Part shown: in pieces, positions 13,462-26,199 of the stretch
How positions within the stretch are numbered: the first letter of the stretch is position 1
Layout of the letters: each line of letters begins with the position of its first letter
From: Cadophora sp. MPI-SDFR-AT-0126
Taxonomy: Eukaryota > Ascomycota > Leotiomycetes > Helotiales > Ploettnerulaceae
Direction of reading: 5' to 3'
DNA: 64,000 bases
Assembly (NCBI GenBank): GCA_020747065.1
Contig: JAGMVK010000028.1
Span: forward strand, 310,001 to 374,000
Notes under the pieces: model-generated
What the model saw: only the letters and a program-made list of their open reading frames with translations
Databases searched by the model: none
What the model was told of the DNA's origin: nothing
Translations under genes and position numbers: made by a program

Positions 13462-14556
13462 CTAGATCCACCCGCGAGGTCGACGAAAGCGTTGAACTTG
13501 ACCCGTCTGATGTGGGCAGGGGGAGGCAATGCTACGAATATCTGGCAAGAATATCTCTACCTTCATCTCGTTGACCAACAGTTGCATCTCCAGATTATCC
13601 TCCAATCCCAACCAATATCTGGGGCTTGCCTGGAGCTGGTGGATGTAGGTGAGCTCCTTCAAACCAACCAACGAGTCGAAAAGCTCCTTCAGAGTTTCGA
13701 TCATGGGATTTGGGAGCATGAAGTCGTGAGCCTGGTCGAGAACCTGAATACTGGAGACGTGGCTGAAGTGGTTGTATTGCTCCGCCAATCGTTCTCTGTC
13801 ATCAGGGGAGAAGAAGGACTCTTGTTGCAGTATCGTAATAACATTGCGATGCTGAAATCGGTCCACGTAGAAGTTAACGTACATCGTATTTTATGTAGTT
13901 CAAGAGTCAGTAGTTGACTTTTAGTACATTCTGGGCAGGGGATACGAACGTCAGGTCCGCAAAGAAGTGAACCCTTGGAATACCTTCAGGAAAAGACCTC
14001 TGCCAATACTTACACAGTGAGGTGGAGGAATTCGAATTGGCTGGAAAGGCTGTCCATTTGCTGGAGGGGCTCCAGGCGCCAGAAAGATTGGAGTAGGTGG
14101 CAGATAAACCCACTCTCGAGTTTCAGTGTAGTATTTCAATGCTTCATCCCTATATTCCTTGCAGGTTTCGAGTACCGCTAGGATTTTTCGCTGACCGGGG
14201 TTTGTTCGAATCGGGGTAAGGTCCCAAGGGTAGATCGCAGCGAACAGCATTACTGCACGAGGGTGAAAGCACGCATGTGCCCACTGGGAAGAAAGAACAT
14301 GGTTAGCAGTCGATCACTAAGTTTGCAAGGAAACGGAGCCCATAAGCTGGAAGCAAAGAAATAGGAAGCAACAATATACAATCAGTTGGCGTAACTCGGG
14401 CTGCAATTGGGGGAATATCCTGAACGTGTCGAAGAATTGTGATCCATCATCACTCAGCTTGGACAGACTAGTAAGCATCGTCTTCAGGGGAACATTACGA
14501 CCTTTAGCCTTGGGTGGGACGGCCAAGTTCGCAGTGGTGGTCTCGACGCTATCCAT
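13462..14556 (-). CDS. 2EXR-domain protein (fungal F-box-like hypothetical)
   Basis: Three-exon model: 14556..14380, 14283..14014, 13851..13462 (278 aa). Exon 1 ends in F-R-I-F-P-Q-L-Q-P-E-L-R-Q-L-I; a phase-0 intron (14284-14379) joins it to W at the start of exon 2, recreating the diagnostic 2EXR opening FxxFPxLPxELRxxIW. The mid-region carries CKEYRDEALKYY, equivalent to the family's CRESRxEALKYY. Exon 3 contains LVGLKELTYIHQL and is mostly charged. The family is highly expanded in Pezizomycotina and its role is unknown. The second intron is uncertain: the simple choice (13852-14013, 162 bp) drops an expected segment (GIPRVHFFADLTFV, in another frame near 13,950-13,980), so a frameshift here is possible. 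A related broken gene lies near 35.1-35.8 kb. Confidence 0.62.
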
Positions 14557-15786
14557 CTTTGAGGTTGCTGTTGTTGAATGTCCTTCAAAATTTTCCAGCG
14601 AGACGAATCCTTCAGATATCCATTCTGAAGCCGCTAGCTAAATGTGGACGTCGATAGAGACCATTCTGTCATGAGGCAGGACTCGGCTACCGGTGCCCGT
14701 GGGGGATTGAATCTACAGCTGAAGAGGTGGAAAGGCCGCCATGGAATTCTGATTGTTCCGTCCCGACGAGGTTGCAGAGAGTCGGAAGTCTTTGAGGCGG
14801 ATGATAATAACCTTGCCATGCGACCCTAGCAATTGACCTCGAGCACAGAGGCCAGCGAAGAAAGCAAGTCGCGATACTTTGCTTTGAAGTATAGTTCCTA
14901 GTAATAGTCAGCATATGGATAGTGATAGCTTCCTTGGAGCATTGTTACTTCGGACCTTAAGCCACGAATGACTGGTCATGAAACAAATGAATTGGTGCAT
15001 GTTATATCCAGATCGAAGGTTGTTGGAAGATTGAAGGTTGTTGGGAGGTGTGGTCCAAGCAGACTCTGCTCAGTTGGGACAGACTCATGTCCTTTCAGCT
15101 CACCTCGATAGATCGATATGACACGGATCAAGCGTGTTGGTCTTGGTTCTTGATCAGCTTGGAGATCTCTTTTGCGTACGCAGGCGCCAGCAGTGCATCA
15201 TGCCTGTGGTTACACTGCATTGCAATGTGTTCTGGTGTTCTCATACTGGAGATCGAATGATTGTGATGCTGGACGAAGGTGTTCGAGGTCATGCAGAGAA
15301 GGAGAATGGAGAAGATTCAGAGAAAGAAGTTCTTTCGAGCTTACAGACTGCGCTAGTCCTCGAGTAAATTCCCTAGAACGGCCAAGCCTGAAATTCACAG
15401 CCTCGAGCCTTAAGCAGACGGCCTGGCATCCAGAACAGTTGGTTTCCCGCGCTGAAACCACATCTCTGCGTGCTAGAATTTTCAAGGTAGCTCTAGGTTG
15501 AGCAAATTGGTATACCAGGATATTTGAATTTGTCGCCTTGAATTACTCACCGACCCATCACAGTGTTCACAGGTTCGGCTATTACCTTTATTTCTATCCC
15601 ACGGAAAAAACCTGGATCTAGATTAACCTTCAGTCACGAAAAAAAAAAAAAAAAAAACCAACTGAAACCGGATATGTCTCCATTTCATGATCATTGATTG
15701 CTACATTCGACGCCCAAATTGCCTCCCATTTTCTTTTTCATGATTCAGTTCACATATACCACTCTCTTCCTTTACTCGACTCAGAC
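14557..15786. other. Intergenic, no supported gene
   Basis: No coding frame here shows recognisable motifs. The short ORFs (14,634-14,914 and 15,048-15,501, several overlapping frames on both strands) look like chance frames. It separates the 2EXR gene's start from the 3' end of the zinc-finger gene, both on the minus strand, and must hold the 2EXR promoter. A pure A-run lies at 15639-15657. Confidence 0.5.
15639..15657. repeat. Homopolymer A19
   Basis: An uninterrupted run of 19 adenines lies about 130 bp downstream of the zinc-finger gene's stop codon. Because that gene is on the opposite strand, this is a T-run in its 3' flank and not a poly(A) tail relic of that transcript. Confidence 0.9.
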
Positions 15787-18524
15787 TCAATCAGGCCCGT
15801 ACAAATCTTCTCCTCCATTGGGGTCACCGTACGTGGACCAGTGTTGCTGTTGTCCAGAGTCGAGACATGGAGGCCGCCTACCCGGAAGTGGGTCCCAATG
15901 TGGATGCTGTACCGCATTGTCATATGAGTTCTTAACTAAGGTGAGAACGTGTCCAGCTGCGGTGTTTTCCTGCTGTTGGGCATACCATTCTGGACGTTGA
16001 CTTGCGGCGCCGTAGCTCGCCATTGTATATTGGGGCTGTGGTTGTGTATAGGATGTTAAAGGCACTGGACTCATTTGTTGATCCACGGGAACTTCATAAG
16101 CGGGGAGTGGATTGGAGCCACCAAGATTTGGCATGCTAATCGACGCTGGCCCTTCGTGCCAAGGATGCCCAGCTGCGGTGTTTTGCTCCGGTTGGGCATG
16201 CCATCCCGGAGGTTGACCTGAGTCACTATGGATCGGTATTGTGAATTGGCCTTGTACTCGTGGCTGAGATCCCAGAGATACGGGGTACGGTTGTCGAGCC
16301 GCGAGAGTTTTATCGACGGGGGCTGGTTTAGAGCCACCAGAACTTGGCATGCTGTTCGATGCTGACAAATCACTCTGCTGTTGAGATCGAGAGAAGATTG
16401 CCTGGGGGCCCACAGGTGTCTGCCCATAGATATGGTTTGCGGCCTGGAATGCGGAAGTCGCAACAGTGGCAGCCCGTTGGCGAGTGGAAGAATTGCCCTG
16501 CGCCGCTTGTTCAGTCGAAATATCTTGAGATCGAAGCCGGAGTGATTGAAAGCCCTTCATTTCTTGCCGTCCTTGATTTGAGTAGGCATTTGGAAAATCT
16601 ATCACCTGATTCGATTGCTCTTCATTCTGTGTGTACCCAGCGTCAGTTGATAGATCTGGCTGAACAGCTTCCCGCGACATGCATGTTTGTTCTGTAGATC
16701 GCTTTAACCACCACAATGTAAATGCATGAATTGCCTTCTCCTCGGGGCCAAGGAACTGATTCCTCGAATCATTGCTGATTGAAGAGTAACATTTCTTGAA
16801 GTCTCTAGTATCTGGGTCTAGATCCGAGTGCTTTTCGAGCCTTGCTGTCTTTGGAGTATGCCCTAACAACATCAGAATCGATAGGAACTATCTTCGAGAA
16901 GTGCATGGCTCACATGGATTGTCTGGAAGACTTTCATTTGGAAATAAAATTTTCCAGATCTCGTTCCACTTTGGAACGTTAAGTCTCTGCGGAGGTGTGG
17001 ATCGAGCTTTTCTTGCGAGTTCCTCGATCAAATACCACTGCACAATGGAAATGCCTTCGTTGACATCCGGTGGAGTGCCACAGCATGGCGGAAGGGCTGC
17101 TTGATGGCTTGCGAGAGCAGTTTTTCGATCCTTCTGGGGCAAATGTGCGTATGACTTAGAGCAGCGTTCACATTGAACGAATCCATGTATTCGCCTCAGA
17201 TGTTCCCTACCTGCGTCAGCACTGAAGTTAAAAATCTAGGAATGTTACACCTACTTGAACGACTTATCATGGCTGATTCCCAAATCACAGGTTTTATACA
17301 CGCCTTTCTTCATATCTGGCGATTGGTAATCGCCATTGTATTTTTCTGGATTGTGCTTCTTGAACGGGCATGCAAATTGGAGGGAACTAGAGCCCTCGGC
17401 AGCGCTGGTTTGAGGGATTTCTCGTTCATCGTCGCCATCTCCTTCGTGGCCATTGTTGTTTCCTTCACCAGTGTCTCCGTCTTCTCTTCTTTGCCGCTTT
17501 CGATGGTTGTCTTGACCATTGTGGGTGTGGAGAGAACCACCTCCTGCTGTCCCCGAATCACGGCCATGACAGTTTCCTGGACATTTTCGGTAAGAAGTCT
17601 CCCAAATTCCAACAACAGGGAATCTTTCTTGACGGAACATCTCCAGGAGCTGAGGAATCAGTCGAGCGGCCAGGGACAAATTTACTCCGGTAGCCGCAAC
17701 AACGTGGTCTTCAAATGTCCCAAGATCTAGTATGTATTGTTCCTCAGTGGAGTCATCGTCACTCTCGCTTTCATCATCCATGTCTGCCATTTCGAAGTCC
17801 TCGTGAGAGGTAAGATCTCCCGAATCACTGCTGGGGCGTGAAGGGCCTATTGACTCCAGCTTGAGGGGTGAATCGACGTCTTCCATTCTACCGGGTGTCC
17901 CCGATATAGGATTCTGGTGTTCTCGTTCGTCACAAGATGCGCTGTTGCATGGACTTTCCGAGACCAGGAGCCTCTTGGCTTCACCGTCATTGCTACCCAG
18001 AATCAGTGAAGTAGATCTATAACGTGTGCAGCTGCGACATACCTTCCTGAAGTATTACTGAGAGGTGTGAGTTGACCACCTGAATCCGATCGTGGAGTCG
18101 TCGGGTCCCGTCCCGAATAGGGATTGTCATCGGCGAGGAATCCGTTTATTGACTTGCGACTTCTCTCATTTCGAGCAACTATGGGATAAGGGGGATGTTC
18201 GTTGGGTGCGGCGCGATAAGAGGAATGAAGAGTGTATCGAGTTTCTGATGGCTCCCGGGACGCCGAGGAAGGCAAATCCAGACTCAGAGGTTGGGGCGTC
18301 GATACCTGCCTTGGCTGCGAAGCATCTGTTGTAGAGGCTCGCGATCGAGAGCGAGGCCGAGATGGAGATGATGCTCTTGGAAAAGTCATATCAGCAGACA
18401 CGTTTGGAACTTCGAGATGGTCTTGCGAAGAGCAACCAAGAGGATTAGATATGGAACTTCGTTGTCGCAATACAGGGAGGGTCCCTTCCTCAGAGGCCCC
18501 GGTTCCGGCAGTAGCCTCCGCCAT
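15787..18524 (-). CDS. C2H2-like zinc-finger protein with Q/S-rich C-terminus
   Basis: Four-exon model: 18524..18043, 17992..17255, 17206..16914, 16862..15787, giving 862 aa with introns of 48-51 bp. The N-terminal third is Ser/Pro/Arg-rich and disordered, followed by an acidic patch (DDESESDDDS). The core begins FACPFKKHNPEKY, reaches YKTC, and after the 48-bp intron reads FKEHLRRIHGFVQCERC, then KTALASHQ and CEP-like sequence: a degenerate array of Cys/His pairs of the kind seen in a large fungal family (ACPFxKHxPxKY...CxGxxxxxxxRVKEHLxRxH...CxRC). Further on, VPKWNEIWKILFPNE matches the family's KWxxIYRxLFP block. The last ~350 residues are Q/P/S-rich with repeated SMPxxGGSxPxP. Likely nuclear; DNA binding is inferred from the fingers. 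Confidence 0.78.
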
Positions 18525-18560
18525 AATCAGGGCGGGCGAGGAATCTGGCTGACACGATGT

Positions 18561-18857
18561 CTATCGAGAGGCTGCCTTTCCTTCCTTTTTCCTTTGTGGA
18601 ATGAGAAGCTCATGTGTGCGTTCCGCGATCGAGGCAGCTCGACTACCAATCTTTATGGAAACAGATGGCTTAAGTGGTCCGCCTTGCGGCTCTTGAACGC
18701 GAATGTACTGATGCCTTGGTCTGCCTTGGTCGAATAGGCAACTCATGAGGGAGGGCCGGTATGCGGGGATGGAAGACGCATGCATGGGCGCCGCACGAAA
18801 GCTATTCTTACTCAGTGTCGCGAAAGGGGAAGACGGTACAGCTGGCATAGTGGACAC
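18561..18857 (-). CDS. Hypothetical 98-aa ORF upstream of the zinc-finger gene
   Basis: An open frame of 98 codons ending 36 bp before the ATG of the zinc-finger gene, on the same strand. It includes RPRHQYIRVQEPQGGPLKP and ends KKEGKAASR; I recognise no domain. It could be an upstream ORF in the leader of the next gene, an extra 5' exon whose splice sites I cannot find, or a chance frame. Confidence 0.25.
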   Translation of the reverse strand: MSTMPAVPSSPFATLSKNSFRAAPMHASSIPAYRPSLMSCLFDQGRPRHQYIRVQEPQGGPLKPSVSIKIGSRAASIAERTHELLIPQRKKEGKAASR

Positions 18858-19662
18858 ATGAAAAGCTCCGGAATTTGTCGCCGTCGACGTCGGCTAGGGG
18901 AGGTTGAAAAATCAAGTCGAGGTGATTTGACTCTCACGCGATTTGAAACGGCGCATTTGCATCACTCAGGGCAGTGTCGCTGGAGTAGCGATGTGGTTTT
19001 TTGGAGGATTTGATGTGATGGGATGAACGCCGACTGGTCGGGAGAAGCCAGCTTCCATCAAAATTGGCTGATGGCTTGCAGCAGCTGAACCAACCGCCCT
19101 GAAACCCACAACACCCACAATCACCTCTGCCGAATGCTGCATTTGCGCGCATCCATTGTCTCAGACACAACAACACATGGCTGACTTCAGAAAGTCTCCA
19201 ACTTCGACGAGGCAGAATTAGCCGTGATCATGACCAGCTTGAGCTCACCCGCCAGTTCATAAATCGAAAAGCGTGCGTGCGAGGTCCAACAGCACTAGCA
19301 TTGAAGCGCCTCTGCCCCTTCAGCGCAGGAACCCGCCTTCACTTCCAAGGCAGCCTGTGTCGAGCGTTATCACCCACACATGGTAGCTAGTCTTGGAAGG
19401 CCTGGTGTCCAGTGGATCGCTGTGCTCTCGCTGGAACATGGTCCTGACTTGACAGCACGTCGCCAATTTCTCTCCTCTGGGCCTGGCAAGGTTGTCTATC
19501 GAGAGCGACAACCTCGAGAGCCTTTCCCCGGCAGCATTTGCGTCGTTAATTCCTGCGGCATTTGGGAAATGGACCGTATGCAGTGTGTGAAAAGACGATG
19601 CTCGCCGCCCAGAGCCCCGCCGGGGCGTCTCGACTGCCACTCACTGCCGGATATTTGCCTTT
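18858..19662. other. Intergenic, no supported gene
   Basis: Several overlapping ORFs of 77-106 codons (for example 19320-19640 on the minus strand) show no domain, no conserved motif and no convincing splice partners. I see nothing else to annotate. Confidence 0.45.
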
Positions 19663-20277
19663 CTAATCTCTGCGCTGCCTGAAATGATGGGCTTTTGGTT
19701 CGGGCATTTGGACAGGTGGTTTCCGTGGTGGCTGCGGCACAGAAGTCGGTCTGCTCTTTTTGTCCCGTCCAGAGCTTTCACGCAGGCGCTGATGAGTGGC
19801 CACCGGCTCTTCTGATCTGGTCTTATCTCCGAGATTGTGACCTTGCCTTTTCTGCACCTTGAACGGCGATCCGTCAAACAAAGCAATTAGTGTTTGCAAC
19901 GTGCTGAATGTATGAATATACACATAAACATGAAAAGGCAATGGTGTGCAGCCCCTTGAAATATGCATGTGCGACATTCGGCGAGCCAACAGCCAGCTTC
20001 CATCACTCTCATTCACACGTTTCAGGCCTAAAAAATTGGAGCATCCTAGACTCGGGACCGTCATCCGATGCATGAAGACCGTTTTTACTCGTGGTACCTG
20101 CGCAAGTGTGACCATCAAGTCGTAGCTGTGTTCCTGGGAGCCGCTGCTGCGTCCGAATTTCAATAGACCCACGTCGGCACATTTGCAATCATAACTTTCG
20201 CGTAGCTTGGGTACGGTTCCTTGAACGACGCAAGTTAGCTCTATGATGGCTGTGAAAGCAATGAAGGGTTTACTCAA
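19663..20277 (-). CDS. Hypothetical protein, 204-codon open frame
   Basis: A 204-codon frame starting MSKPFIAFTAIIELTCVVQG, which resembles a weak signal peptide, followed by a Cys-containing stretch (YDCKCADVG). The C-terminal 70 residues are basic and Pro-rich (RDKKSRPTSVPQPPRKPP). No domain is recognised. The amino-terminal codons overlap a sequence that also looks like a short intron (GTAAACC...TTTCACAG), so the true start is unsure. It may be a chance frame. Confidence 0.3.
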   Translation of the reverse strand: MSKPFIAFTAIIELTCVVQGTVPKLRESYDCKCADVGLLKFGRSSGSQEHSYDLMVTLAQVPRVKTVFMHRMTVPSLGCSNFLGLKRVNESDGSWLLARRMSHMHISRGCTPLPFHVYVYIHTFSTLQTLIALFDGSPFKVQKRQGHNLGDKTRSEEPVATHQRLRESSGRDKKSRPTSVPQPPRKPPVQMPEPKAHHFRQRRD

Positions 20278-20409
20278 GTCAAAAGTTGTTGCTCAGCAAG
20301 ATCCCGTATCTGGTGATACCAGTGAAGAATATAAAATGAAGCTCCCTTCTGTCCACTGATATAAACAATGATTTCGAGAACAGTCCGCTGAAAACTTCAA
20401 CTCGAAAGT

Positions 20410-21084
20410 TCAAAGAGATCCCTTTTTCAACAAGTGTCCTGCTTCACAAAGCAATCCACAAAGGAGCCAAGCGACTGTAAAAGCGCGTCTCTCGACAAGC
20501 AACCAAACCCTCAGAAAGCTCCTTCCTTCACCGAAGACCACGATTTGGCAATGCGTCTTCATCAAGAACCAGAAGAAAATTCGGAGCCTCAGCCAACAGA
20601 TACAGGCACTTCCCCCATCACTCTTCTCTGCCTGTGGGACACCAGAGTTGACATTATGTAGGCTATGGGAATTGAGCGACTCGAAAGTTGTGATATGATG
20701 AGGAAACTCCTTCTTCCGAACAAAATGAAAATGAGAGTTGTGCGGTTCGATGTGAGAATTGTCTTCCTCGGGTGTCCCTGAACTGACGCGCTGACACTTA
20801 TCGAAGGACTTGAAGCGGGGTATTGGGTAGGGAGGGAACTTCTGGGACCTGCTGATATCGACGATGCTTCCTCTTTCCACCCAAGGAATCTGTTTCTAAG
20901 CCTGGCGCCCTCGAGAATCGTTCTTCTGGATAATGTTGAGGTACGACCTGCTGTCGTTGGACGCGTTTGACCTGTGTCTCGGGTACAAGCATAGCTCGGC
21001 ACCTAGACCTTGAGATCGTTTGGAGTAGCTGCCGCGGTTAGCGCCGCCACACCTTGTAATGGTCCGTGCGCCTGCCTTGGCCAT
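20410..21084 (-). CDS. Hypothetical gene abutting the retroelement, model uncertain
   Basis: Two frames may be spliced. 21084 leftward begins MAKAGARTITRCGGANRGSY; a good donor follows CGACAGCAG (GTACCT) with an acceptor GGCTTAG 49 bp on, after which one frame gives FPPYPIPRFKSFDKCQRV and ...HSHFHFVRKKEFPHH up to 20410. That second frame has protein-like composition, but the phases do not join cleanly, so I cannot offer a closed model. The candidate ATG (21082-21084) lies one base left of the LTR start, so any such gene would have its promoter replaced by the element. Confidence 0.25.
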
Positions 21085-21085
21085 T

Positions 21086-21240
21086 TGTAATCGCGGGGTA
21101 TATAATAGCAGCCTAGGAAGGAGTTATCTCCTTCTCTCCTTAGCAATTAGTTTCTGTATAAATAGGAATCACTAGCTATTATCTAGTTACTTTTTGGCTA
21201 TTATATTTTATTTTACTTTAATGTACTAGTAATTATTATA
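21086..21240 (+). repeat. 5' LTR (155 bp)
   Basis: Begins TGTAATCGCG and ends ATTATA (ATTACA before mutation). It aligns without gaps to 28003-28157 with about 23 differences, every one a C/T or G/A transition. It contains a TATA-like TATAAATAGG near 21157. Confidence 0.93.
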
Positions 21241-24200
21241 TTCTAATTACTTTTCTCTTATTATTAGCTTAAATAGTTTACGATAGTTCAGAGTAGCGAA
21301 TCCTTATTAATAACTACTAGTAAGCGCCGTAATTAATTGAATGCTTCCGGAACCTAAAGAATCGCTGAAAGTATACTAGATAATAGTTTTACTACGATAT
21401 AAGAGTAATTCCGAGCTTTTAAGGAATAGAATAATCTCCTTAACCTCCTTATTATAGAAAATCGCCGGATATTTAGTAATAATCTTTCTTATTATCCCCT
21501 AGAAGTTATAGTAAGAGTAATACTCCTATAGACTTAAGAAAGCAACTTTTAATTAGTGCAGGAAGAGCTTGATAGGAATCGCTAGCTTATAGCTATTAAA
21601 CCGCGAGCCTCTTACCTAGAGAAGGCCAGATATATACTACCCTTAAAATATAAAGGAAAGAGTTAAAAAGAACTCACGAAGTATTTGTAGGTATATAACC
21701 GCGTTTTTAATTATAATTCTAAGGTATATACTAATAATATAATTAAGATTAAGTAAGTAGCGATATTTCTTAAGAAAGAGTTAGTAAATACCTAAAAAAG
21801 ATTTAGAAAATAAATACTAGAGAAGCTTATAATAATAATTTAGGAAGACTATAAAGAGTTTCTAGAGAATTTCTAATTACTTCTTATCTTACGCTAGATT
21901 ATTAATTCGGAAGCTTATAAAAGAATATAATAAAGGCCTAATTAACTTATTTATAAGTTTATTAATTACCTAGAAGTAAAGGAAGAATAACTTAAGTCCT
22001 TTACACTACGCTAATTACAGGATATCCTCTTTAATAAGATCCGCCTGGAGATTCGCTAGAAAATCGTTAAATCAGGATAAGTAGAGATACTTTAGATAAG
22101 AGAGAAAGTTATTTCAATTATTACTCTTTAAGAGACGTATATAATAAGTAAAGAAAATAATAAAAGGCCTTAAGAGAATAATAATAAAAAAGGCAAGTCC
22201 TCTGGAAAATACTAAAGAAAGTCTAGTGAAAATCTTAATAAATACTAATTAATTTAAATAAGTAAATTAAACTTGAATTATTTTTTGATTTAAGATAAGT
22301 TAAGTTATTAGGATAAATTAAAGATTTAATACTTTACTTATAAGAAACTAGAGTACTTTACTAATAAATACTTAAAGTTAAACGCTAGTAGCTTAAGGAA
22401 TAAACACTAGAAAAGACTATAATTTATAAAAGCCTTTATATCTTCCTTAGAATTTATAATTAAGCAAATGAAAATTAAATTAAAGATTCTAATAAATAAA
22501 GAGTAGAGAATACTTACTACCTTAATTAATAGCGAAGCTAAAGATAATTTTATATTAAGACTAATAATAAAAGAGTGTAATCTATAATTTACTAGTGAAG
22601 GTCTAAAGATATTTTAGACTCTTCTTAGAGTAGAAGGCGTTATCTATAGTACTATTCTTGTATAAGTAGAGATTATAGATATACTTAGATAAACTAAGCT
22701 AGATGCACTCTAGCTAAGAGTTATTAATATACTGGGAACTAATTTAATTCTAGGCTAGTCCTAGCTAAAAGATATTAATTTATAAATTAGCTTTAAGATA
22801 AAGTAATAGAGATTTCCTTATTAATTAAATAACTTACGTAATATTAATATAATATATTCTAAAGCTTTTACTAAACTTATAAATCAAAAAGAGTTCCTTA
22901 TATATATTATAATACTAAACTTAAATATAGTACACTTACTAAATACTAGTAATACACTTATTATTTCCTAATAATACTATAACTTTAAGGACGTATTCTC
23001 AGAAGAAAAAGGGAATAAGCTACTTCTACTTAAGGGTTAATAATATACTATTAACTTAGAGCTAAGTATAAAGCCTTTATATTCCCTAATTTATAACCTT
23101 TCCAAGATAAAGCTAGAGGTCCTCCGGGAATACCTTAAGTCTTTTAAAATAAAGAATTAAATATAAAAAAGTAAGAGTTCTATAGGCACTCTAATTCTAT
23201 TTATACTAAAGAAGGATAATAGCCTTTAATTATGTATCGATTATTAAGCACTAAATCAGGTTATTATTAAAGACTAATATTCCCTACTACTAATTAGTAA
23301 AACACTAAATAGACTTTAAGAAATAAAGATCTTTATAAACTTAGACTTATAAAACACTTACTACTGAGTTAGAATTAGGAAAGGAAATAAATAAAAGACT
23401 ATATTTCGTATATATTACGGGCACTATGAATATTAAGTTATACTATTTGAATTATTTAATGTACTAGTGATCTTCTAAGTGTATATTAATAATTCCCTAG
23501 TAGAACTTATAGATATTATTTGCGTTATTTACCTTAACAATATTTTAGTCTACTTAATTAATTTATTTAAGCATAAGAACTATATTCGCTAGATTTTAGC
23601 TAGACTTTAATAGACTAATCTCTTTATTAAGCTATTAAAGTGCTCTTTCAGTACTTAGAGTATAGAGTTCCTAGGGTATATAGTATCCTTAAAGGGAATA
23701 TTAATGGAGTAGAGCTGAATTAATATAATTAAAAAATGGCTAGTACTTATAAGTATTAAAGACATTTAAGTCTTTATTAGGTTTACTAACTTCTACTAGC
23801 GCTTTATTATAAACTTTTTAGTAATTACCTAGCTTTTAATAAGCTTAATAAGGGGTAATAAGAAAAGAGAATCTTATCCTACTTTTTAGTGATAAGATAT
23901 TAAGTAAAAGGCGTTTAATATATTAAAAAGTACGTTTATATCTGCTCTTTTCTTTAGGTATTTTAACTTAGGTAAGCTAAGAAGAGTTGAAACAAATACT
24001 TTGGGATTTATAATTACTAAAATCCTCTTATAATTAAGTAAGTAGCCGGCGAAAGACAGGGAAAAAGCTAATTAGTACTCTATTATATTCTTTAGTAAGA
24101 AGCTAGAGCTTATAGAATTAAATTATAAGGTTCATAATTAAGAACTCCTTGCAATTATTAAGTGCTTTATATATTAAAGATATTACTTTAAAGGTAGTAT

Positions 24201-26199
24201 TACCCCTATTAAAGTCCTAATAGATTATAATAACTTCCACTACTTTATAAGTATAATAGTATTAAGTTAGTAATAAGTTAAATAGGCGTTGGAACTATTA
24301 AAGTATAACTTTATATTAAGTTATAGATAAGGGAAAAAGAATTCCATAAATAGATCCTTACGTAGACCTAATTATAAGCTAGTGTAAGACAAAGGGAATA
24401 TTATACTTCTAACTTTGTAGAATAAGTTATAAAGTATAATGAAGAATAAGTTGATTTATGTCCTAGTAAAAGCTAGTAAGACGATAAAGAGCCTTTAGTA
24501 AGAAAATAGTGATATATTATATTAAATAATTTAAATTTCTTAACCTACTAATAATACTACCTTATTAGAAATATCGATTAAGACTATAAAAGTAACCTTT
24601 ATACTTAATTAGTAATATATGCCTATAAAGCTTGAAAGTTCTTAGAACTTATTTAAAGGCTTAGATAGCCTTATACGTGACGCTAGAGAGAAGCTAAACA
24701 CTAGCTAGTGTAATTATGAATATACTATATTACAGTTTTTTATAGCGAAAGTTATGAAGATTGAAATAGTAAATCCTGAATTAAGCTTACTCCTCTTATT
24801 ACTTATAGAGCTATAAAGAAGGGACGCCTTAGCTATTAAGAAGTGTTCTTAATTATAGGAAGCTAGGGATATAGATTAGAATATCAATAGTAATAGGCTA
24901 CTGAAATACTAGCGAATAGCTTATATTTCTTAGGATAATATTATTTATAGTAAAATCATAAAAACTTATTATAATAATCTAATTATAAGCTATTTTAATT
25001 ATAAGAAAATACTAAAGCTAGTCTAATAAAAGTACTTTTAGCTAAGTATATTAAAAGATATAAGAAAGTATATTTAAACTTATAATATTTATTAAAGAAT
25101 AAAAGTAAAACAAATAAAAAAAGCTAGCGAAATAAAGGCACTAAGCTAACTAAGTAAGCTATTTAAATTCATAACTATAGATTTTATTATAGATCTAGTA
25201 CCTTATAAAGGCAGTACTATAAGTAAAGTCACTAATAGTTTACTAGTGATTATTAATAAATATACTAAAGAAGTAAAATATATTCTTTACTAAAAAACTA
25301 TTAATACTTCTCTTTTAGTATGATTTTTTATAAACTATTAATTTAAAGACTATAAGCTACTAGTAATAATTATTATAGATAAAGGTTTAGTATTTACCTT
25401 GAAATTCTGGAAAGAGCTTTACTTCTATCTCCGAATAATAAAAGACCTCTTAATAGTATTTTACTTATAAATAAATAGATAAATAGAATAATAAAATTAA
25501 GCCCTTAAGGAATAGCTTTAATATTTTGTTTATTATTTATAAAATAATTAAGTAGATTTACTACCTCTAGTGAAGTTTACTTATATAAATACTTATTATA
25601 AAGCTATTAAGATAAGCCTAAATAAAGTAAGATATAATATAATACTAAAAACTTACTAAAGTATTAAGAACAATCTTATAAAAAAGGAGATTCTAATTAC
25701 TAAAGAGTAAGTAAAGGAAATTATTAAGAAATACTAAGAGCTAGAAACTAGCTAGCGAAAGATTAAAGAAATATAAGTAAAGTAATATAATAAAAACTAT
25801 TACTTTATTAAGTTTAAGGTTAATTAATAAGTACTACTTTTAGTAAAGAATATTAAGATAGTGCGCTTGAATAAAAAGCTAGACTACTAATTTCTAGGAC
25901 TATTTAAGATTACTAAGAGAATTGAAAAGTAAGCTTATAAGTTAGAGCTATCCTTAAAGTATAGTAGACTATATAACGTCTTCTATGTCTTATTACTGAA
26001 GCTATATTAGTAAAGGCCCGGCGAATCCCCTAATATTATTTAACTAGACCTTATTAATGGAGAAGAATAATAGGTAATTAATACTCTTTTGGACTAATAA
26101 GTAATTAGAGGAAAGGAGTAATACCTTATATAATAGAAAGGATTTAAGCTAACTTATAATTTTTAGTAACTAAGAAAGAACTTAATAGGCCTCTAAGAC

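Noticed and set aside
14195..14215. tRNA B-box-like GTTCGAATC
   Set aside because: No A box or cloverleaf at the right distance; it lies within a coding exon.
16796..17730. Several + strand ORFs opposite the zinc-finger gene
   Set aside because: They are antisense shadows of exons whose minus-strand reading has clear family motifs and consistent splicing.
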